From the NCBI RefSeq assembly GCF_018402495.1, contig NZ_JAGYIU010000001.1, positions 248,001 through 312,000 of the forward strand: a DNA stretch of 64,000 bases, in the 5' to 3' direction. This document shows, one piece after another, positions 9,315 through 19,423 of this stretch. Source of the stretch: Pseudoalteromonas sp. GTDB taxonomy: Bacteria; Pseudomonadota; Gammaproteobacteria; Enterobacterales; Alteromonadaceae. A program made the position numbers and the translations under genes. Numbering within the stretch: position 1 is the stretch's first letter; each line of letters starts with the position of its first letter. Under the pieces are notes generated by a model. That model searched no databases. It was not told where the DNA came from and worked only from the letters and a program-made list of their open reading frames with translations.

Positions 9315-12071
9315 ATGACGTCTCAGAGGAATAAGTGGGCGCTTGCTATATTATTAGGGCTTTTAGGGGGATGCGCTAACCTTTTACCTCTGTATTTTTT
9401 TGATAGCTCTGAATTTTTATTTGGTCAGACGTTTGTAATACTCAGTTTAGTGTTTGCTGGGCTTCGTTATTCCCTCCTTAGTTTAACTATTGTCACTGGT
9501 TTTTTATTTTATCGCTGGGGGCATAGCTGGACCAGTATTGTTTATGTGCTTGAGCTGTTTTGGCTTTATACCTTTTGCTTAAAGCGTTCTAAGCCAATAC
9601 TTCCTTTAGGCGCAGTGTTTTGGTTTTTAGTCGGCTTACCACTAGTGTGGGCTTTGGGTCACTTTGTTATAGGCCTGCCTTGGCTCACGCTTGTTGTGGC
9701 TGCCTCAAAATACTTTATTAATGCTATGATAGCGTTGGCTTTGGTCGACTTAGTGAGTGTGTTTGTTCCCCACGCAAGCCGGGCTTATCAAGGGCAGCCT
9801 CTGGCCCGTATATTAAGTTATGTTGTCAGTATCATTATTGTTTTGGTGGTTTTGATCACCAGTGTCTTTTTGGTTAATCAGCATTACTCGCGCTTAGAAT
9901 ACGGAGTAAATACGCAACTTAAAGAAAAATCACGCTCGATTAGTGCCCAGCTTAGTGACTATTTGTTGTTTCATAAAAATGCAATGGTAATAACCAGTGA
10001 TGCAATGAGCGCCGGAGCACCAATACAGCAGCAGCTTGAGCGGCTAATGGTTTTATACCCTGGTTTTGCAACTAGTCTGTATGCGAGCTCCGAAGGTTAT
10101 GTTGAGAAAAGTATACCCAGTGAATTGCTCAGTGGTTTAAGTCAGAGTCAGCGTTATGTTAATGATCGTCCTTATTTCGCTGAGGCTCAGCAGTTCCCGT
10201 TAGGCTACAGCAGTGGCGTTTTTCAAGGCAGAGGATTAGGCGATCAACCTATTGTTGCGCTTTCGGCTCCCATTTATAAAAATGATGAGTTTTATGGTGT
10301 AGTTGAGGGGTCGCTCAAGCTAGACCAGTTAGAGCGGTTTATTCCCAATTTATTTGAGTATAAAGGGGATTTACTTGTTCTTGATGCCGATAAAAAAGTA
10401 GTATTTAGCTCGTTAAGTCAGTTTACGGTGCTGACTGATTTTAAGCAGCTGGATCTTAGTATCCAACGTTTTAGTGGTAATCAGCTTTTTCGCTCAAACG
10501 ATAACGAGGTGTACCATACAAATCAGTATGTTGACGACACTACAGGGTGGCAGGTTATATCGCTCTACAATCGTAAATATTTAAGCTTGGTGGTAGTGGC
10601 TGCTTGGTTGCCCACTATGTTGCTGGGGCTATTTTCTATTGCACTGGTGGTATTATTTATTTATAAATTCACCCATTTGCTGGTTAAACCCATCATAGAG
10701 TTAACTCATTTAATCAACAGCTTTAGTAAAACTAAAAAACACGTATTTAATACCGATTCTAGTTGGTACGAAATACTGCAATTACAGCAACAATTTGAAA
10801 TGTTGGGCAATGCACTTCAGCATTCAATCAAAAGTTTGCAAGCCTCTAATGTAAAAAATGAAGACCTTAATAAACAACTTAGTCAATTTAATCAGCAACT
10901 AGCAGATAAAGTAGCAGAACAAACAACTGAGCTAACACAAGCCGTTAAACTCGCTAATAATGCAAATATCGCTAAGTCACAATTTTTAGCTAATATGAGT
11001 CACGAACTTCGTACACCTATGAATGGCATATTAGGTATGGGAGAGGTTTTGCTTCGAGATCAGTCTTTAAGTAATGAACAAAAAGAGTTGTTGCTCACGC
11101 AGCAAAAAAGCGCAAAAAATTTGCTTGATATTCTTAACGATATTTTAGATTTTTCTAAAATTGAAGCAAATGCCATGGAGCTAAATAGTAGACCCACGCA
11201 GCTAGCTCCATTTATCGAAAATATACGCTCTTTATTTACGCCGATTGTTAGTACTAAAGAGGTGGAATTTAGCATAATTCAAACCACAAATTTACCACTG
11301 TATATTAGTGTTGATGAATTACGCTTAAATCAGGTGATTATTAATTTACTCTCTAATGCGTATAAATTTACAGAGCAAGGCTTTGTGCGATTATCGTTCG
11401 ATTATAACGATAATAAACTTCAGGTTAGCGTTGAAGATAGCGGTATTGGTATTGCAAAGGCACAGCAATCATTATTATTTAGTGAGTTTACTCAAGCTGA
11501 TGTGGGCGTTGCTCGTAAGTATGGCGGAACAGGGCTGGGGCTGGCTATTTCTCAAAAGCTAATAAAAATGATGGACGGTGAAATTCATTTACACAGTGAA
11601 GAGGGTAAAGGTAGTACGTTCACCTTTAGTATTAGTGCGCCAGAATCAGCAGACGTTCCCTCAAAGTTACCTAAAAAAACAGCCTCGCAGCCCAGTCTTT
11701 TGGATAAACGCATACTGTTGGTAGAGGATAATGCGATTAACCGACAGGTGATTGCAAAAATGCTTGAGCCTACTAAAGTGAGTTTAACAATGGCTGAAGA
11801 TGGCTTAAAGGCGCTTGAAGTCTTGAAGGGTCAGTCGTTTGATTTGATTTTAATGGATTGCCAAATGCCGAACATGGATGGCTATGAATGTACACGTGTC
11901 ATTAGAACCACTGAAATTAAAACCGGCTTACGAGTACCTATAGTGGCGATCACTGCAAATGCTTATGAAGAAGATAAGCAGCGCTGTTTAATTGTTGGTA
12001 TGGATGACTTTATAGCCAAACCCATTAATAGCGATGATTTATATACAGTGATTGGTAATATACTCAGTTGA
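9315..12071 (+). CDS. hybrid sensor histidine kinase/response regulator
   Basis: A 918-residue membrane kinase. The N-terminus (about 1-170) has five or six hydrophobic helices. Another helix near 175-200 precedes a periplasmic Cache-like sensor region (to about 440), a further membrane helix and a HAMP-like/coiled-coil linker. HisKA has the phosphoacceptor in [14 protein letters not shown] (His about 563), then HATPase N, G1 and G2 boxes ([25 protein letters not shown]). A C-terminal receiver has the phosphorylatable Asp in [13 protein letters not shown] (about 848) and a late Lys in IAKPI. ATG 9315 is preferred to the in-frame GTG at 9288 because AAGGGT lies just before it. No partner regulator is adjacent; the ligand is unknown. 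Confidence 0.92.
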   Translation: MTSQRNKWALAILLGLLGGCANLLPLYFFDSSEFLFGQTFVILSLVFAGLRYSLLSLTIVTGFLFYRWGHSWTSIVYVLELFWLYTFCLKRSKPILPLGAVFWFLVGLPLVWALGHFVIGLPWLTLVVAASKYFINAMIALALVDLVSVFVPHASRAYQGQPLARILSYVVSIIIVLVVLITSVFLVNQHYSRLEYGVNTQLKEKSRSISAQLSDYLLFHKNAMVITSDAMSAGAPIQQQLERLMVLYPGFATSLYASSEGYVEKSIPSELLSGLSQSQRYVNDRPYFAEAQQFPLGYSSGVFQGRGLGDQPIVALSAPIYKNDEFYGVVEGSLKLDQLERFIPNLFEYKGDLLVLDADKKVVFSSLSQFTVLTDFKQLDLSIQRFSGNQLFRSNDNEVYHTNQYVDDTTGWQVISLYNRKYLSLVVVAAWLPTMLLGLFSIALVVLFIYKFTHLLVKPIIELTHLINSFSKTKKHVFNTDSSWYEILQLQQQFEMLGNALQHSIKSLQASNVKNEDLNKQLSQFNQQLADKVAEQTTELTQAVKLANNANIAKSQFLANMSHELRTPMNGILGMGEVLLRDQSLSNEQKELLLTQQKSAKNLLDILNDILDFSKIEANAMELNSRPTQLAPFIENIRSLFTPIVSTKEVEFSIIQTTNLPLYISVDELRLNQVIINLLSNAYKFTEQGFVRLSFDYNDNKLQVSVEDSGIGIAKAQQSLLFSEFTQADVGVARKYGGTGLGLAISQKLIKMMDGEIHLHSEEGKGSTFTFSISAPESADVPSKLPKKTASQPSLLDKRILLVEDNAINRQVIAKMLEPTKVSLTMAEDGLKALEVLKGQSFDLILMDCQMPNMDGYECTRVIRTTEIKTGLRVPIVAITANAYEEDKQRCLIVGMDDFIAKPINSDDLYTVIGNILS

Positions 12072-12145
12072 GCAGCAGTTGAAGAGCATAAAGCATAGTT
12101 CAGGGTTAGTATGCTAAGTGGCCGAGGCGTGCTCGGCGACTCATA

Positions 12146-12547
12146 TTATACTTTTTTAGTCAGCCACATACCGCCAAGTACGGAAGCAAAAAATAACCAA
12201 AACTCTGTTTTAAGTGATACCAGTTGTACAAGCCCGGGGCCCGGGCACACGCCGCTTAAGCCCCAACCTAAACCAAATAAAATAGAGCCAGTAATTAAAC
12301 GCGTATCGACCTTTTTTAAATCGCTAAGGCTTAGTTTGTCGTTAAACACCGGCGTGCCTTTTTTAGTGAGCCAAAACCATGCGCCCATCATAATGGTCAT
12401 TGCAACAGCCATAACAATAATTAAGCTACCGTCCCATTGCTGATTAAAAGTGAGAAAGTTAAGCACTTTATCTGGGTTGGTCATGCCACTAATAATTAGT
12501 CCCAAACCAAATACAAACCCTAAAATAAGCGTAATAATTGCGTGCAT
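12146..12547 (-). CDS. YeeE/YedE family membrane protein (PmpB-like)
   Basis: A 133-residue protein with four hydrophobic helices and the family's glycine-rich motifs, including GLGWGLSGVCPGP near residue 95, whose conserved Cys is typical of the sulfur-transport half-proteins. It pairs with the preceding gene at 12551-12964, 3 bp upstream, as the two halves of a YeeE/YedE channel thought to move thiosulfate or other sulfur species. It is convergent with the histidine kinase gene. Confidence 0.88.
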   Translation of the reverse strand: MHAIITLILGFVFGLGLIISGMTNPDKVLNFLTFNQQWDGSLIIVMAVAMTIMMGAWFWLTKKGTPVFNDKLSLSDLKKVDTRLITGSILFGLGWGLSGVCPGPGLVQLVSLKTEFWLFFASVLGGMWLTKKV

Positions 12548-12550
12548 GAT

Positions 12551-12964
12551 TTACCCTACTATATTAGCCGTGATAATGGCGATTGTCATAAACGTACAGG
12601 TTGATACCCATGAACGGGCCGAAAAGCGCGACATACCACATACGCCGTGACCACTGGTGCAGCCATTCGCTAACGTGGTCCCTGCACCGACCAAAAACCC
12701 GGCAATAATAATCATCCAAGGCGATAGGCTTAATTCACCTACTAACAGCTCAGGGGCAAATAATTGTATAAATATACCTGCTAGTAATAACCCCATCACA
12801 AAACACAGTTTCCAACGAGAAGCTGCTGCCAGTGGATTAAAAATTGATTTTATAAGCCCTGAAATTCCCGCTACTTTACCAAATAAAACCAGTAATAACG
12901 CGCAGGCTAGACCAATTAAACCACCGCCAATAGCCCCAGATAGTGGTGTGAATTCGGTTGTCAT
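12551..12964 (-). CDS. YeeE/YedE family membrane protein (PmpA-like)
   Basis: A 137-residue integral membrane protein with about four helices. It contains GAGTTLANGCTSGHGVCGMSRFS, the YeeE/YedE signature with paired cysteines used in sulfur-compound transport. It is followed after 3 bp by the second half-protein and preceded by the FadL-like gene, with only 3 bp between them, so the three probably form one operon. Such two-gene versions are often linked to sulfide or thiosulfate handling. Confidence 0.88.
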   Translation of the reverse strand: MTTEFTPLSGAIGGGLIGLACALLLVLFGKVAGISGLIKSIFNPLAAASRWKLCFVMGLLLAGIFIQLFAPELLVGELSLSPWMIIIAGFLVGAGTTLANGCTSGHGVCGMSRFSARSWVSTCTFMTIAIITANIVG

Positions 12965-12967
12965 CGT

Positions 12968-14227
12968 TTAAATTCTCCAAGCAAGGGATACACCCAATCC
13001 TGATTGTTCCATTGAGATTGATAGTTGTTGATTAGGTGCTAAGTAGTTTGCACCTGTTACATTTTTAGAGGGTGAATAAAAAGCCATTGCGTTAAATTGC
13101 ACCGCGTCACTGAGTGCATGACTAATACCTGCTGTAAAATGCCATTCTTGCACACCGGGCGCTAAAATATTAAATAAAATGTCAGATGATGGAATGGGTT
13201 GCTCGGTATAAGAAGCACCAAACCTAATTTTTTGTTGCTCAGTGCGTTGCCATTGATAACCCAGTTTATAAATACTCATATCGTGCCAACCAAAGCCTGC
13301 TCCGGCTTCAGCCCCTAGTGGCGCTGACATTAAATTAGTAATAGGGTTGGCGATACTTTTTACTTCACTGTAATTTATTTTTTGCCAATCAAACACCACT
13401 TGGTGCGATGGTAAAAACTGCCAAGCGGTACCGAGCTGAATAGAGCTTGGTAAATCAAACCCGCCTTGCTCTGCAAACAGGCCGCTGTAACGGTCAAATT
13501 CATCCATAGACACTGATGAACGGTAACTGGCGCCCCAGCTAAATGACGAATTAATAATGTGGCTGATCCCAAGTTGCATTCCAATGCCTGTGCTGGTATC
13601 AACGCCATTATTAGACAGCGCTTCTGGCGCTTGCGAAAAGGCGGCAAAATTTGCCAAACCTTGCGCTTCAAATTGTTGCACTACATAAATAGCAGATACA
13701 CCCAGGCGTATTTGCTCATTTAATTGATAGCTCATGGTTGGGCTAATAAATAACTGTTTTAAGTCAACGCCAGTGGTGCCGCCATAAAATGTGCCTTGAG
13801 GGGCAGAATCAGCCACATATTCTGTGTTCATTCCGCCGTTACCGTAAACTAATAGGCCAATATTAATGCGTTCATTTAGTTGATGGCCAATAGTAAATTC
13901 GGGAATTGCAAATAAGCTGTTATCACTTTTTTTGGTGGTTGCGTCCAAATACAGTGCATTGGGAAAGTATTCATCGACCTTTGCAGCAGTGTAGTTACGC
14001 TCAGGAGCAAATAATTCTATGCCTACCGACATTTGCGTGCCATTAGCTGAAAAAGTAGCCGGGTTATTTGCACCCGACATTAATTCTTCTGATAACGCTA
14101 CACCAGCACCTGCCATGCCTTTGTGAGTCATACCGTAGCCATGAGTAAAATAGCCATTCGTTGCAAATACATTAAATGTGCTTAACGCAGAGGTGAAAAC
14201 AAGGCCTGAGAGTAACAGTTTTTTCAT
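12968..14227 (-). CDS. OmpP1/FadL/TodX family outer-membrane transporter
   Basis: A 419-residue protein with a cleavable signal peptide (basic start, hydrophobic core, likely cut after VFA). The mature N-terminus TNGYFTHGYGMTHKGMAGAG is the plug signature of the FadL family. The rest alternates in beta-strand fashion and ends in an aromatic-containing strand suited to a beta barrel. It takes up hydrophobic compounds across the outer membrane. It is first in a tight operon with the PmpA/PmpB-like genes, hinting at a common, perhaps sulfur-related or lipophilic, substrate; that link is inference. Confidence 0.9.
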   Translation of the reverse strand: MKKLLLSGLVFTSALSTFNVFATNGYFTHGYGMTHKGMAGAGVALSEELMSGANNPATFSANGTQMSVGIELFAPERNYTAAKVDEYFPNALYLDATTKKSDNSLFAIPEFTIGHQLNERINIGLLVYGNGGMNTEYVADSAPQGTFYGGTTGVDLKQLFISPTMSYQLNEQIRLGVSAIYVVQQFEAQGLANFAAFSQAPEALSNNGVDTSTGIGMQLGISHIINSSFSWGASYRSSVSMDEFDRYSGLFAEQGGFDLPSSIQLGTAWQFLPSHQVVFDWQKINYSEVKSIANPITNLMSAPLGAEAGAGFGWHDMSIYKLGYQWQRTEQQKIRFGASYTEQPIPSSDILFNILAPGVQEWHFTAGISHALSDAVQFNAMAFYSPSKNVTGANYLAPNQQLSISMEQSGLGVSLAWRI

Positions 14228-14381
14228 TTAAATAGGTATTATGTAGAGAAAGTTGGCGAACAATAGCTAACTTTTTATATTCCAAAAAAGAACTTTAAAA
14301 GATTATATATACTAAAAAAGCATATTGTTTGTGGATGAGGAACAAGCAAATGAAAGGGCTTACAAAGGAGGGTTAAATACG

Positions 14382-14420
14382 CTGGAGTAAAATAGCATTA
14401 TTAGGCGCTATTTACTCCAG
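14382..14420 (-). terminator. inverted repeat after the MFS gene
   Basis: CTGGAGTAAAATAG and CTATTTACTCCAG form a 13-bp near-perfect stem (one bulged A) immediately downstream of the sugar transporter stop. The following U-run is poor, so termination is likely but not certain. Confidence 0.5.
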
Positions 14421-14428
14421 CCAAGTAA

Positions 14429-15853
14429 TTACATTGACTCTAATTTCATACCGCGTGTTTCTTTAATGTATTTAACCACAAAGAACACACTAATAAACGC
14501 CGAGAGAGTGTAAAAACCATAGGCGCCTGCTAAACCAATACTACCTAGCATGATAGGGAAGGTCATAGTAATAGCAAAGTTAGCTATCCACTGCGCACTA
14601 GCAGCAACTGCAAGCGCGGCGCCGCGAATTCGGTTATTAAACATTTCACCAAGCAGTACCCACACAATTGGGCCCCAGCTTAAACCAAAAAATACCACAA
14701 ACAGGTTAGCCATTATTAAAGCAAAGGTACCCATATTTTCGCTAAGTGCTAACTTGCCCGCTTCATCAAGGCCTGCACTGCCAAAGGTGTAGGTAAGTGC
14801 ACTTAAACTAATAAACATACCTATGCTGCCTACTAGCAATAATGGTTTACGGCCTACTTTATCAACTAAGGCAATGGCAATAAAAGTAGACAAAATATTA
14901 GTGGTACCCGCAAGCACATTTATAAACAGTGATTGTGATTCATCAAAACCAGCGGCTTGCCAAAGTTCTGAACCGTAATAAAATACCACGTTAATACCAA
15001 CAAATTGTTGAAAAACTGACAAAGCAACACCGACCCAAACAATAGGGTGTACTTTTTTACTGCCATCGATAAATAAATCGCGAATACTTGGCTTTTTATC
15101 GCTTTTCAGAGACTGCTTTACGTCATTGACTTGCGCATCAGAATCATCATTTGAAATTTTATTAAATACAGTTTTAGCGTGTTTAAGTTTACCCTGTGCA
15201 ACTAAGTAGCGCGGTGATTCAGGGATAAACAAGACCCCAATTAAAAACAAGCCTGCAGGAACCAGTTCAGCCCAAAACATCCAGCGCCATGCAGCTAAGT
15301 CTAACAGTAAAATACCCTCGGCACCGCCTGCGGCATTAGCAATCAGGTAGTTACTTAAAAAGGCAGCAAACAGACCCAGCACAATAGCAAGCTGCTGCAG
15401 TGTCGCTAAACGGCCGCGTAAGCTGGCAGGAGCAACCTCTGCAATATAAGCCGGTGCTAAAACAGAGGCTGCACCTATGCCTAATCCGCCAAATAAGCGG
15501 TAAAAAATAAACTCAGCTGAGCTATCAGCAATACCAGAGCCAAAAGCGCTGACTGCAAATATAATGGCAGTAACAATCATGATAGCGCGACGACCAAATT
15601 TGTCAGCTAATGGGCCAGCCGCTAAAGCACCTAATGCACAACCCAATAAAACAGACGCAACATTAAAACCAGTTGCGACACTGCTTGAGTTAAATGTATT
15701 ACCCAATGCCGATACAGTGCCATTTATAACGCCTGAATCAAAACCAAATAAAAAGCCACCAATGGCGGCAACAGCCGATATAAAAATAACGTATAAAAGT
15801 GAGCACTTTGTCTGTGCGCTTTGCTCACCTTTAGTTGCATGCTGTGTTGTCAT
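14429..15853 (-). CDS. MFS sugar porter family transporter
   Basis: About 474 residues with twelve predicted membrane helices. Family signatures are visible: GFDSGVINGT in the first helix, DKFGRRAIM after helix 2, PESPRYLVAQGK before the central loop, QQFVGINVVFYYG in helix 7, and DKVGRKPLLL in the second half. These mark the sugar porter family (XylE/GalP/glucose transporters), which imports sugars by proton symport. ATG 15853 is chosen over the in-frame TTG 15862 because AGGA lies 9 nt upstream. The gene stands alone, so the sugar cannot be inferred. Confidence 0.92.
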   Translation of the reverse strand: MTTQHATKGEQSAQTKCSLLYVIFISAVAAIGGFLFGFDSGVINGTVSALGNTFNSSSVATGFNVASVLLGCALGALAAGPLADKFGRRAIMIVTAIIFAVSAFGSGIADSSAEFIFYRLFGGLGIGAASVLAPAYIAEVAPASLRGRLATLQQLAIVLGLFAAFLSNYLIANAAGGAEGILLLDLAAWRWMFWAELVPAGLFLIGVLFIPESPRYLVAQGKLKHAKTVFNKISNDDSDAQVNDVKQSLKSDKKPSIRDLFIDGSKKVHPIVWVGVALSVFQQFVGINVVFYYGSELWQAAGFDESQSLFINVLAGTTNILSTFIAIALVDKVGRKPLLLVGSIGMFISLSALTYTFGSAGLDEAGKLALSENMGTFALIMANLFVVFFGLSWGPIVWVLLGEMFNNRIRGAALAVAASAQWIANFAITMTFPIMLGSIGLAGAYGFYTLSAFISVFFVVKYIKETRGMKLESM

Positions 15854-16307
15854 GTTGTTCAATCCTAATTTTTATTATGTGTAATGAAGTTAAAGTACCA
15901 CTAATAATTTGCGGGCAACCTTAGCACAGAGTAATCACGCTAAAAAAGATATTTCAATAGTAATACGTATGCATAAATAAATTAATTGAGTTGCGCGAGG
16001 GTCTGTTTATCTTTTGAGATTGAAGTTTCAGCAGTGTGTTTGACTTTTGAGCAAAATAGATCTTTTGCCATGTGAATGCCCGTAAATAGGTACTAACGCT
16101 TCGTTAATGTTAAACACGCACTGCTTGAAGGGTTCTGCTATCTACACAGGTGAAGATAAGGGCCTGGGTATAAAAAGGGTGCTCGGTTTTTACTTAGTTT
16201 ATTAAGTAACAAACCTCGCTGAAATTAAAGCGCCCCAGATTGAATCAATTTAAATTCTAAAAGACTATTAACTCTTAATTGGGTTGCTAAAAGCGCTCAA
16301 ATAATTA
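15854..16307. other. intergenic region between divergent genes
   Basis: About 450 bp with no convincing gene. It must hold the promoter of the MFS gene; I see no operator repeat or RNA structure apart from the LexA box that follows at 16308. Confidence 0.4.
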
Positions 16308-16327
16308 TACTGTTTTTATATACAGTA
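16308..16327 (+). promoter_or_regulatory. LexA (SOS) box before the nuclease fusion gene
   Basis: TACTGTTTTTATATACAGTA has the perfect CTGT-N8-ACAG core and matches the E. coli SOS consensus at nearly every position. It lies 12 bp before the ATG of the VRR-NUC/exonuclease gene, the expected place for a repressor blocking its promoter. Confidence 0.85.
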
Positions 16328-16339
16328 TTGGCGGTTTTT

Positions 16340-18496
16340 ATGAGAAAAGAGTTACCAGCAAAATATTATTTGGCACATTTTAAAGAGTTAATAGACTTTG
16401 TGAGCGATAAATGTATGCATTTACTTGAACAAAAGCACATTACATTTATTAATAAAATAAACACGCTCGACGAGCAAAGCCAATGCATGCTAGCGCGTAT
16501 TTATTCTCGTAAGCCTTATTTAGTGCAAATTCAGTCATTAAACTATGAAGAGATTATTTCGCCTTATCAGGCACTTTTTAATTTAAAAACAGCCGGGTTA
16601 GTATGTGAACCCTCACCAGCAGACGCTAAGCAACTGCTTAGTCACCTAACAAAGCCGGCCTTAATTGAGTTGCTAGCTCAACAAGAGCTGCCACCATTAT
16701 TTAAAAAAAGTGCGGCTAAAAGTTGTTTAGTTGAAGTCGCTATTTCATTTTTTGAATCTAAGCCTGAGCGTCTTTCGCATTTATATAATCAGTACGTGAT
16801 CAATAATAGAGACGAGTGTTATCAGTATTTTGAGTTTTTGTATATTGGCAGGCTCAGTGCCGGTGATGTTAATCATCAAAATCGGTTTGTACTAAGAGAT
16901 TTAGGGGTAACTCCTGTTAGGCAAGGGCATAATGAAAGTTTGTCTCGCTTTGACTCAATTGAGGAAGCGCAATCTAACTATGTGTTAAACCGTTTTCGGT
17001 TAGCCGTTAAAAACGCGAAAGATGACAATGAAAATGAGACGTTAGCAAAACAGTTAATAAATGAATTAGCAGTAGGGGTTGTAGCTCGAAAGCTAAAGAA
17101 TAAGTTATTGGTCATACTTTATAAGCAACTAAAAACAACTAACCCTGTATTAGCGTTTGATGTACTTAATGCCTGCGAAGACGATGCGCACGCACTAGAA
17201 ATTCAAATAAGAGAGCAATACCGTTTAGGCAATAAAGAATGGGTAAAGGTGCAACTTGAGAAAATTATAGAAAATCCACTCACCGATGAGTTACTGTACT
17301 TTGCGGATGACTTTTTAATGCGCAAATTTAACAAGCAAACACGCTCACGGCTTAGTGAAATGTTAGCCAGTACACGCTGTATTATAGAAGTTGATGAACT
17401 TTACCGTGGCGATGTTGAGTTAGGTGTAAGTGATCACTACACTCGTCAAGGTAAACACGTTTTTTATACTGAGAATACTTTGTGGCAAAGCTTATTTGCG
17501 CTGGTTTTTTGGCAGGAACTTTTTATTGAAACCCCAACCCCACCCTGCAATGAGTTTGATATTTACCCGCAAGCCTTAAAAACAGATACATTTTATTTAA
17601 ATCAATCCTCGCAAGTAGAGGCGCGGCTGGCTGCGTGTAATAGTACCCAAAAATTGCTGCGTTTAGTGTATAACCATGCAGCGAAGTATTATGAGCAACC
17701 AAATGGCTTATTTAGATGGCACAAAGATGTATTAAAGCCATTAGAGATGCTTATTTTAAACAGCCCGATAAATGCGCTATTAAGCCATTTAAAAAACATG
17801 GCAAAAAACTACCGACAATTAAAAGATGGTTACCCCGATTTAATGATTGTTGATAACAGCACAGTTCATTTTGAAGAGGTAAAAGCGCCCGGAGACAAGC
17901 TTAAAAGAAACCAGCTAGTGAGCATCGATAATTTAAAAAACAGTGGTTTTAAAGTCAATATTGCAGCGGTGAAGTGGTATGTAGACCCTAACCGTATTTA
18001 TAGTGTGGTAGATATTGAAACTACAGGAGGCCTCAAAGGCGGTAACCGCATTACCGAAATTGGTATTGTTAAAGTAAAGCAGGGCGAAATAATTGATACA
18101 TGGACCACATTGATAAATCCAGAGCGACCCATCCCGCGCTTTATTACCTCGCTTACAGGCATTAACGATGCCATGGTAAGCAATGCGCCCATATTTAGCG
18201 ATATTGCAGAGCCGTTACTGAATCAGCTCTCAGGCAGTATTTTTGTGGCGCATAATGTTAATTTTGATTATGGCTTTATTAAAAAAGAGCTTGAGAGGGT
18301 GGGAATTAATTTTAAAATGCCAAAACTGTGTACAGTCGTTGAATCACGCAAAGCATTTAAGGGATTAAAGTCATACTCACTCGGTAATTTATCGGCACAC
18401 TTTAATTTAAATTTAACTAATCATCACCGTGCATTAGACGATGCTAAAGCGGCCGCGCAGTTATTGTTACTGGTTCAGCAAACGGACAGCCAGTGA
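16340..18496 (+). CDS. FAN1-type VRR-NUC nuclease fused to DEDDh 3'-5' exonuclease
   Basis: About 718 residues from ATG 16340 (in-frame TTG at 16328 abuts the LexA box). The first about 490 residues resemble the helical/TPR part of FAN1-like nucleases. A VRR-NUC domain at about 495-545 shows PDLMIV, FEEVKAPGD and a following Gln, the metal and catalytic residues of FAN1. A DnaQ-like exonuclease at about 551-716 has DIET, AHNVNFD and HRALDDAKAA for exo I, II and III. FAN1 homologues process interstrand crosslinks and flaps, so the fusion likely trims and cuts damaged DNA in one polypeptide. The LexA box upstream supports a DNA-damage role. Each domain is clear; the combined activity is inference. 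Confidence 0.9.
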   Translation: MRKELPAKYYLAHFKELIDFVSDKCMHLLEQKHITFINKINTLDEQSQCMLARIYSRKPYLVQIQSLNYEEIISPYQALFNLKTAGLVCEPSPADAKQLLSHLTKPALIELLAQQELPPLFKKSAAKSCLVEVAISFFESKPERLSHLYNQYVINNRDECYQYFEFLYIGRLSAGDVNHQNRFVLRDLGVTPVRQGHNESLSRFDSIEEAQSNYVLNRFRLAVKNAKDDNENETLAKQLINELAVGVVARKLKNKLLVILYKQLKTTNPVLAFDVLNACEDDAHALEIQIREQYRLGNKEWVKVQLEKIIENPLTDELLYFADDFLMRKFNKQTRSRLSEMLASTRCIIEVDELYRGDVELGVSDHYTRQGKHVFYTENTLWQSLFALVFWQELFIETPTPPCNEFDIYPQALKTDTFYLNQSSQVEARLAACNSTQKLLRLVYNHAAKYYEQPNGLFRWHKDVLKPLEMLILNSPINALLSHLKNMAKNYRQLKDGYPDLMIVDNSTVHFEEVKAPGDKLKRNQLVSIDNLKNSGFKVNIAAVKWYVDPNRIYSVVDIETTGGLKGGNRITEIGIVKVKQGEIIDTWTTLINPERPIPRFITSLTGINDAMVSNAPIFSDIAEPLLNQLSGSIFVAHNVNFDYGFIKKELERVGINFKMPKLCTVVESRKAFKGLKSYSLGNLSAHFNLNLTNHHRALDDAKAAAQLLLLVQQTDSQ

Positions 18497-18740
18497 TAGA
18501 TTTACGTCAGTTAAAATGTATTTTGCTTAAAGTGGTAAAGTGCCTTGTGTATAAATAGAGGGTATTAAAAAATTAGGTTTATTTATTTTTAATGGGCGAT
18601 TAAAACTGCGCTAATAAAATAATCGCTGTAAGCTTCGCAATCCCATGATAATATTAAATTTATGTTAACATCTTTTAGGGCGGGTGTTTTAAAAGTGGTG
18701 TATGTTTCTGGGCAAAAACAATAATAAATTAAGGATAATA

Positions 18741-19268
18741 ATGAATCATCGACAATTGAGTGCCACTTTGCTGGTATTGATGGCTTTAATAACTGGCTGT
18801 AATTCGTCACCAATAAGTCTTTACAGCGATAATAACATGAAGAAAAAAGAATATAATGGTGTTAAGGCATACAGAAAAGGGGAGTTTGAAGAGGCTTTTA
18901 ACTATTTAAAAGAGCCCGCTGCATTAGGTTATAAAAGTGCACAATACACCCTAGCGTTTATGTTTTTAAAAGGACAATATTTAGAGCAATCAACTAAGCT
19001 TGGTATGGGGTGGTTGGGTGTTGCTGCAGAAGCAGGCGTTGAAAATTGGTCACAACAATATGATACTTTTTATGCAGCTGCGACAACACACGAGAAGCAA
19101 CAAATAGATGCAATTGTTGCCGTTTATATTGAGCAGTTTGGTGTTAAAGCTCAAAACATGACCTGCCGTAGGTCAACATCACCTAGGCGCACATTCGGCG
19201 AAATTAAAATTGATTGTAATAAACACGATGGTGTTGTCACCGTTCATGAAATACAAACAATAGAGTAA
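18741..19268 (+). CDS. Sel1-repeat lipoprotein
   Basis: A 175-residue protein from ATG 18741, with AAGGA 5 nt upstream. A lipoprotein signal peptide ends at LITGC, so Cys is the lipidated residue near position 20. The middle contains Sel1/TPR-like repeats (YRKGEFEEAFNYL, YKSAQYTLAFMFLKG, LGMGWLGVAAEAG). Such proteins are periplasmic scaffolds. Upstream in-frame codons (from 18702) would put non-signal residues ahead of the lipobox and are rejected. Function unknown. Confidence 0.8.
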   Translation: MNHRQLSATLLVLMALITGCNSSPISLYSDNNMKKKEYNGVKAYRKGEFEEAFNYLKEPAALGYKSAQYTLAFMFLKGQYLEQSTKLGMGWLGVAAEAGVENWSQQYDTFYAAATTHEKQQIDAIVAVYIEQFGVKAQNMTCRRSTSPRRTFGEIKIDCNKHDGVVTVHEIQTIE

Positions 19269-19291
19269 AGCTAGTTACTAACTAGCTTTTT
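19268..19291 (+). terminator. rho-independent terminator after the Sel1 lipoprotein
   Basis: AAGCTAGTT-ACT-AACTAGCTT forms a 9-bp stem with a 3-nt loop, followed by a T-run. It overlaps the last codons of the opposite ybaM-like gene. Confidence 0.6.
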
Positions 19292-19423
19292 CTCAAAGTC
19301 GCTTTTTACAATGTCGAGTGCTTTTAAAACCTCTTCGGGCTCTACGTCGTGTTGTTCTAATATCATAATTAAATCAACAGCCAGTTTTATGTGCGTAGGG
19401 GCGTCTTCTAGCGGGTTACTCAT
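19271..19423 (-). CDS. ybaM: YbaM family protein (DUF2496)
   Basis: A 50-residue protein from ATG 19423. It aligns along its whole length with E. coli Yba[19 protein letters not shown], then [17 protein letters not shown] longer frame from 19477 would add a basic stretch not seen in the family. The function of YbaM is not established. Its start overlaps the end of the ComFB-like gene by 8 nt, so the two are co-translated. Confidence 0.85.
   Translation of the reverse strand: MSNPLEDAPTHIKLAVDLIMILEQHDVEPEEVLKALDIVKSDFEKKLVSN

Noticed and set aside
12120-12138. CCGAG/CTCGG hairpin as a terminator of the histidine kinase gene
   Set aside because: The stem is 5 bp and no T-run follows, so it is too weak to call.
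12236-12249. GC-rich palindrome CCCGGGGCCCGGG inside the PmpB-like gene
   Set aside because: It encodes the conserved CPGP segment of the family, so coding constraint explains it.
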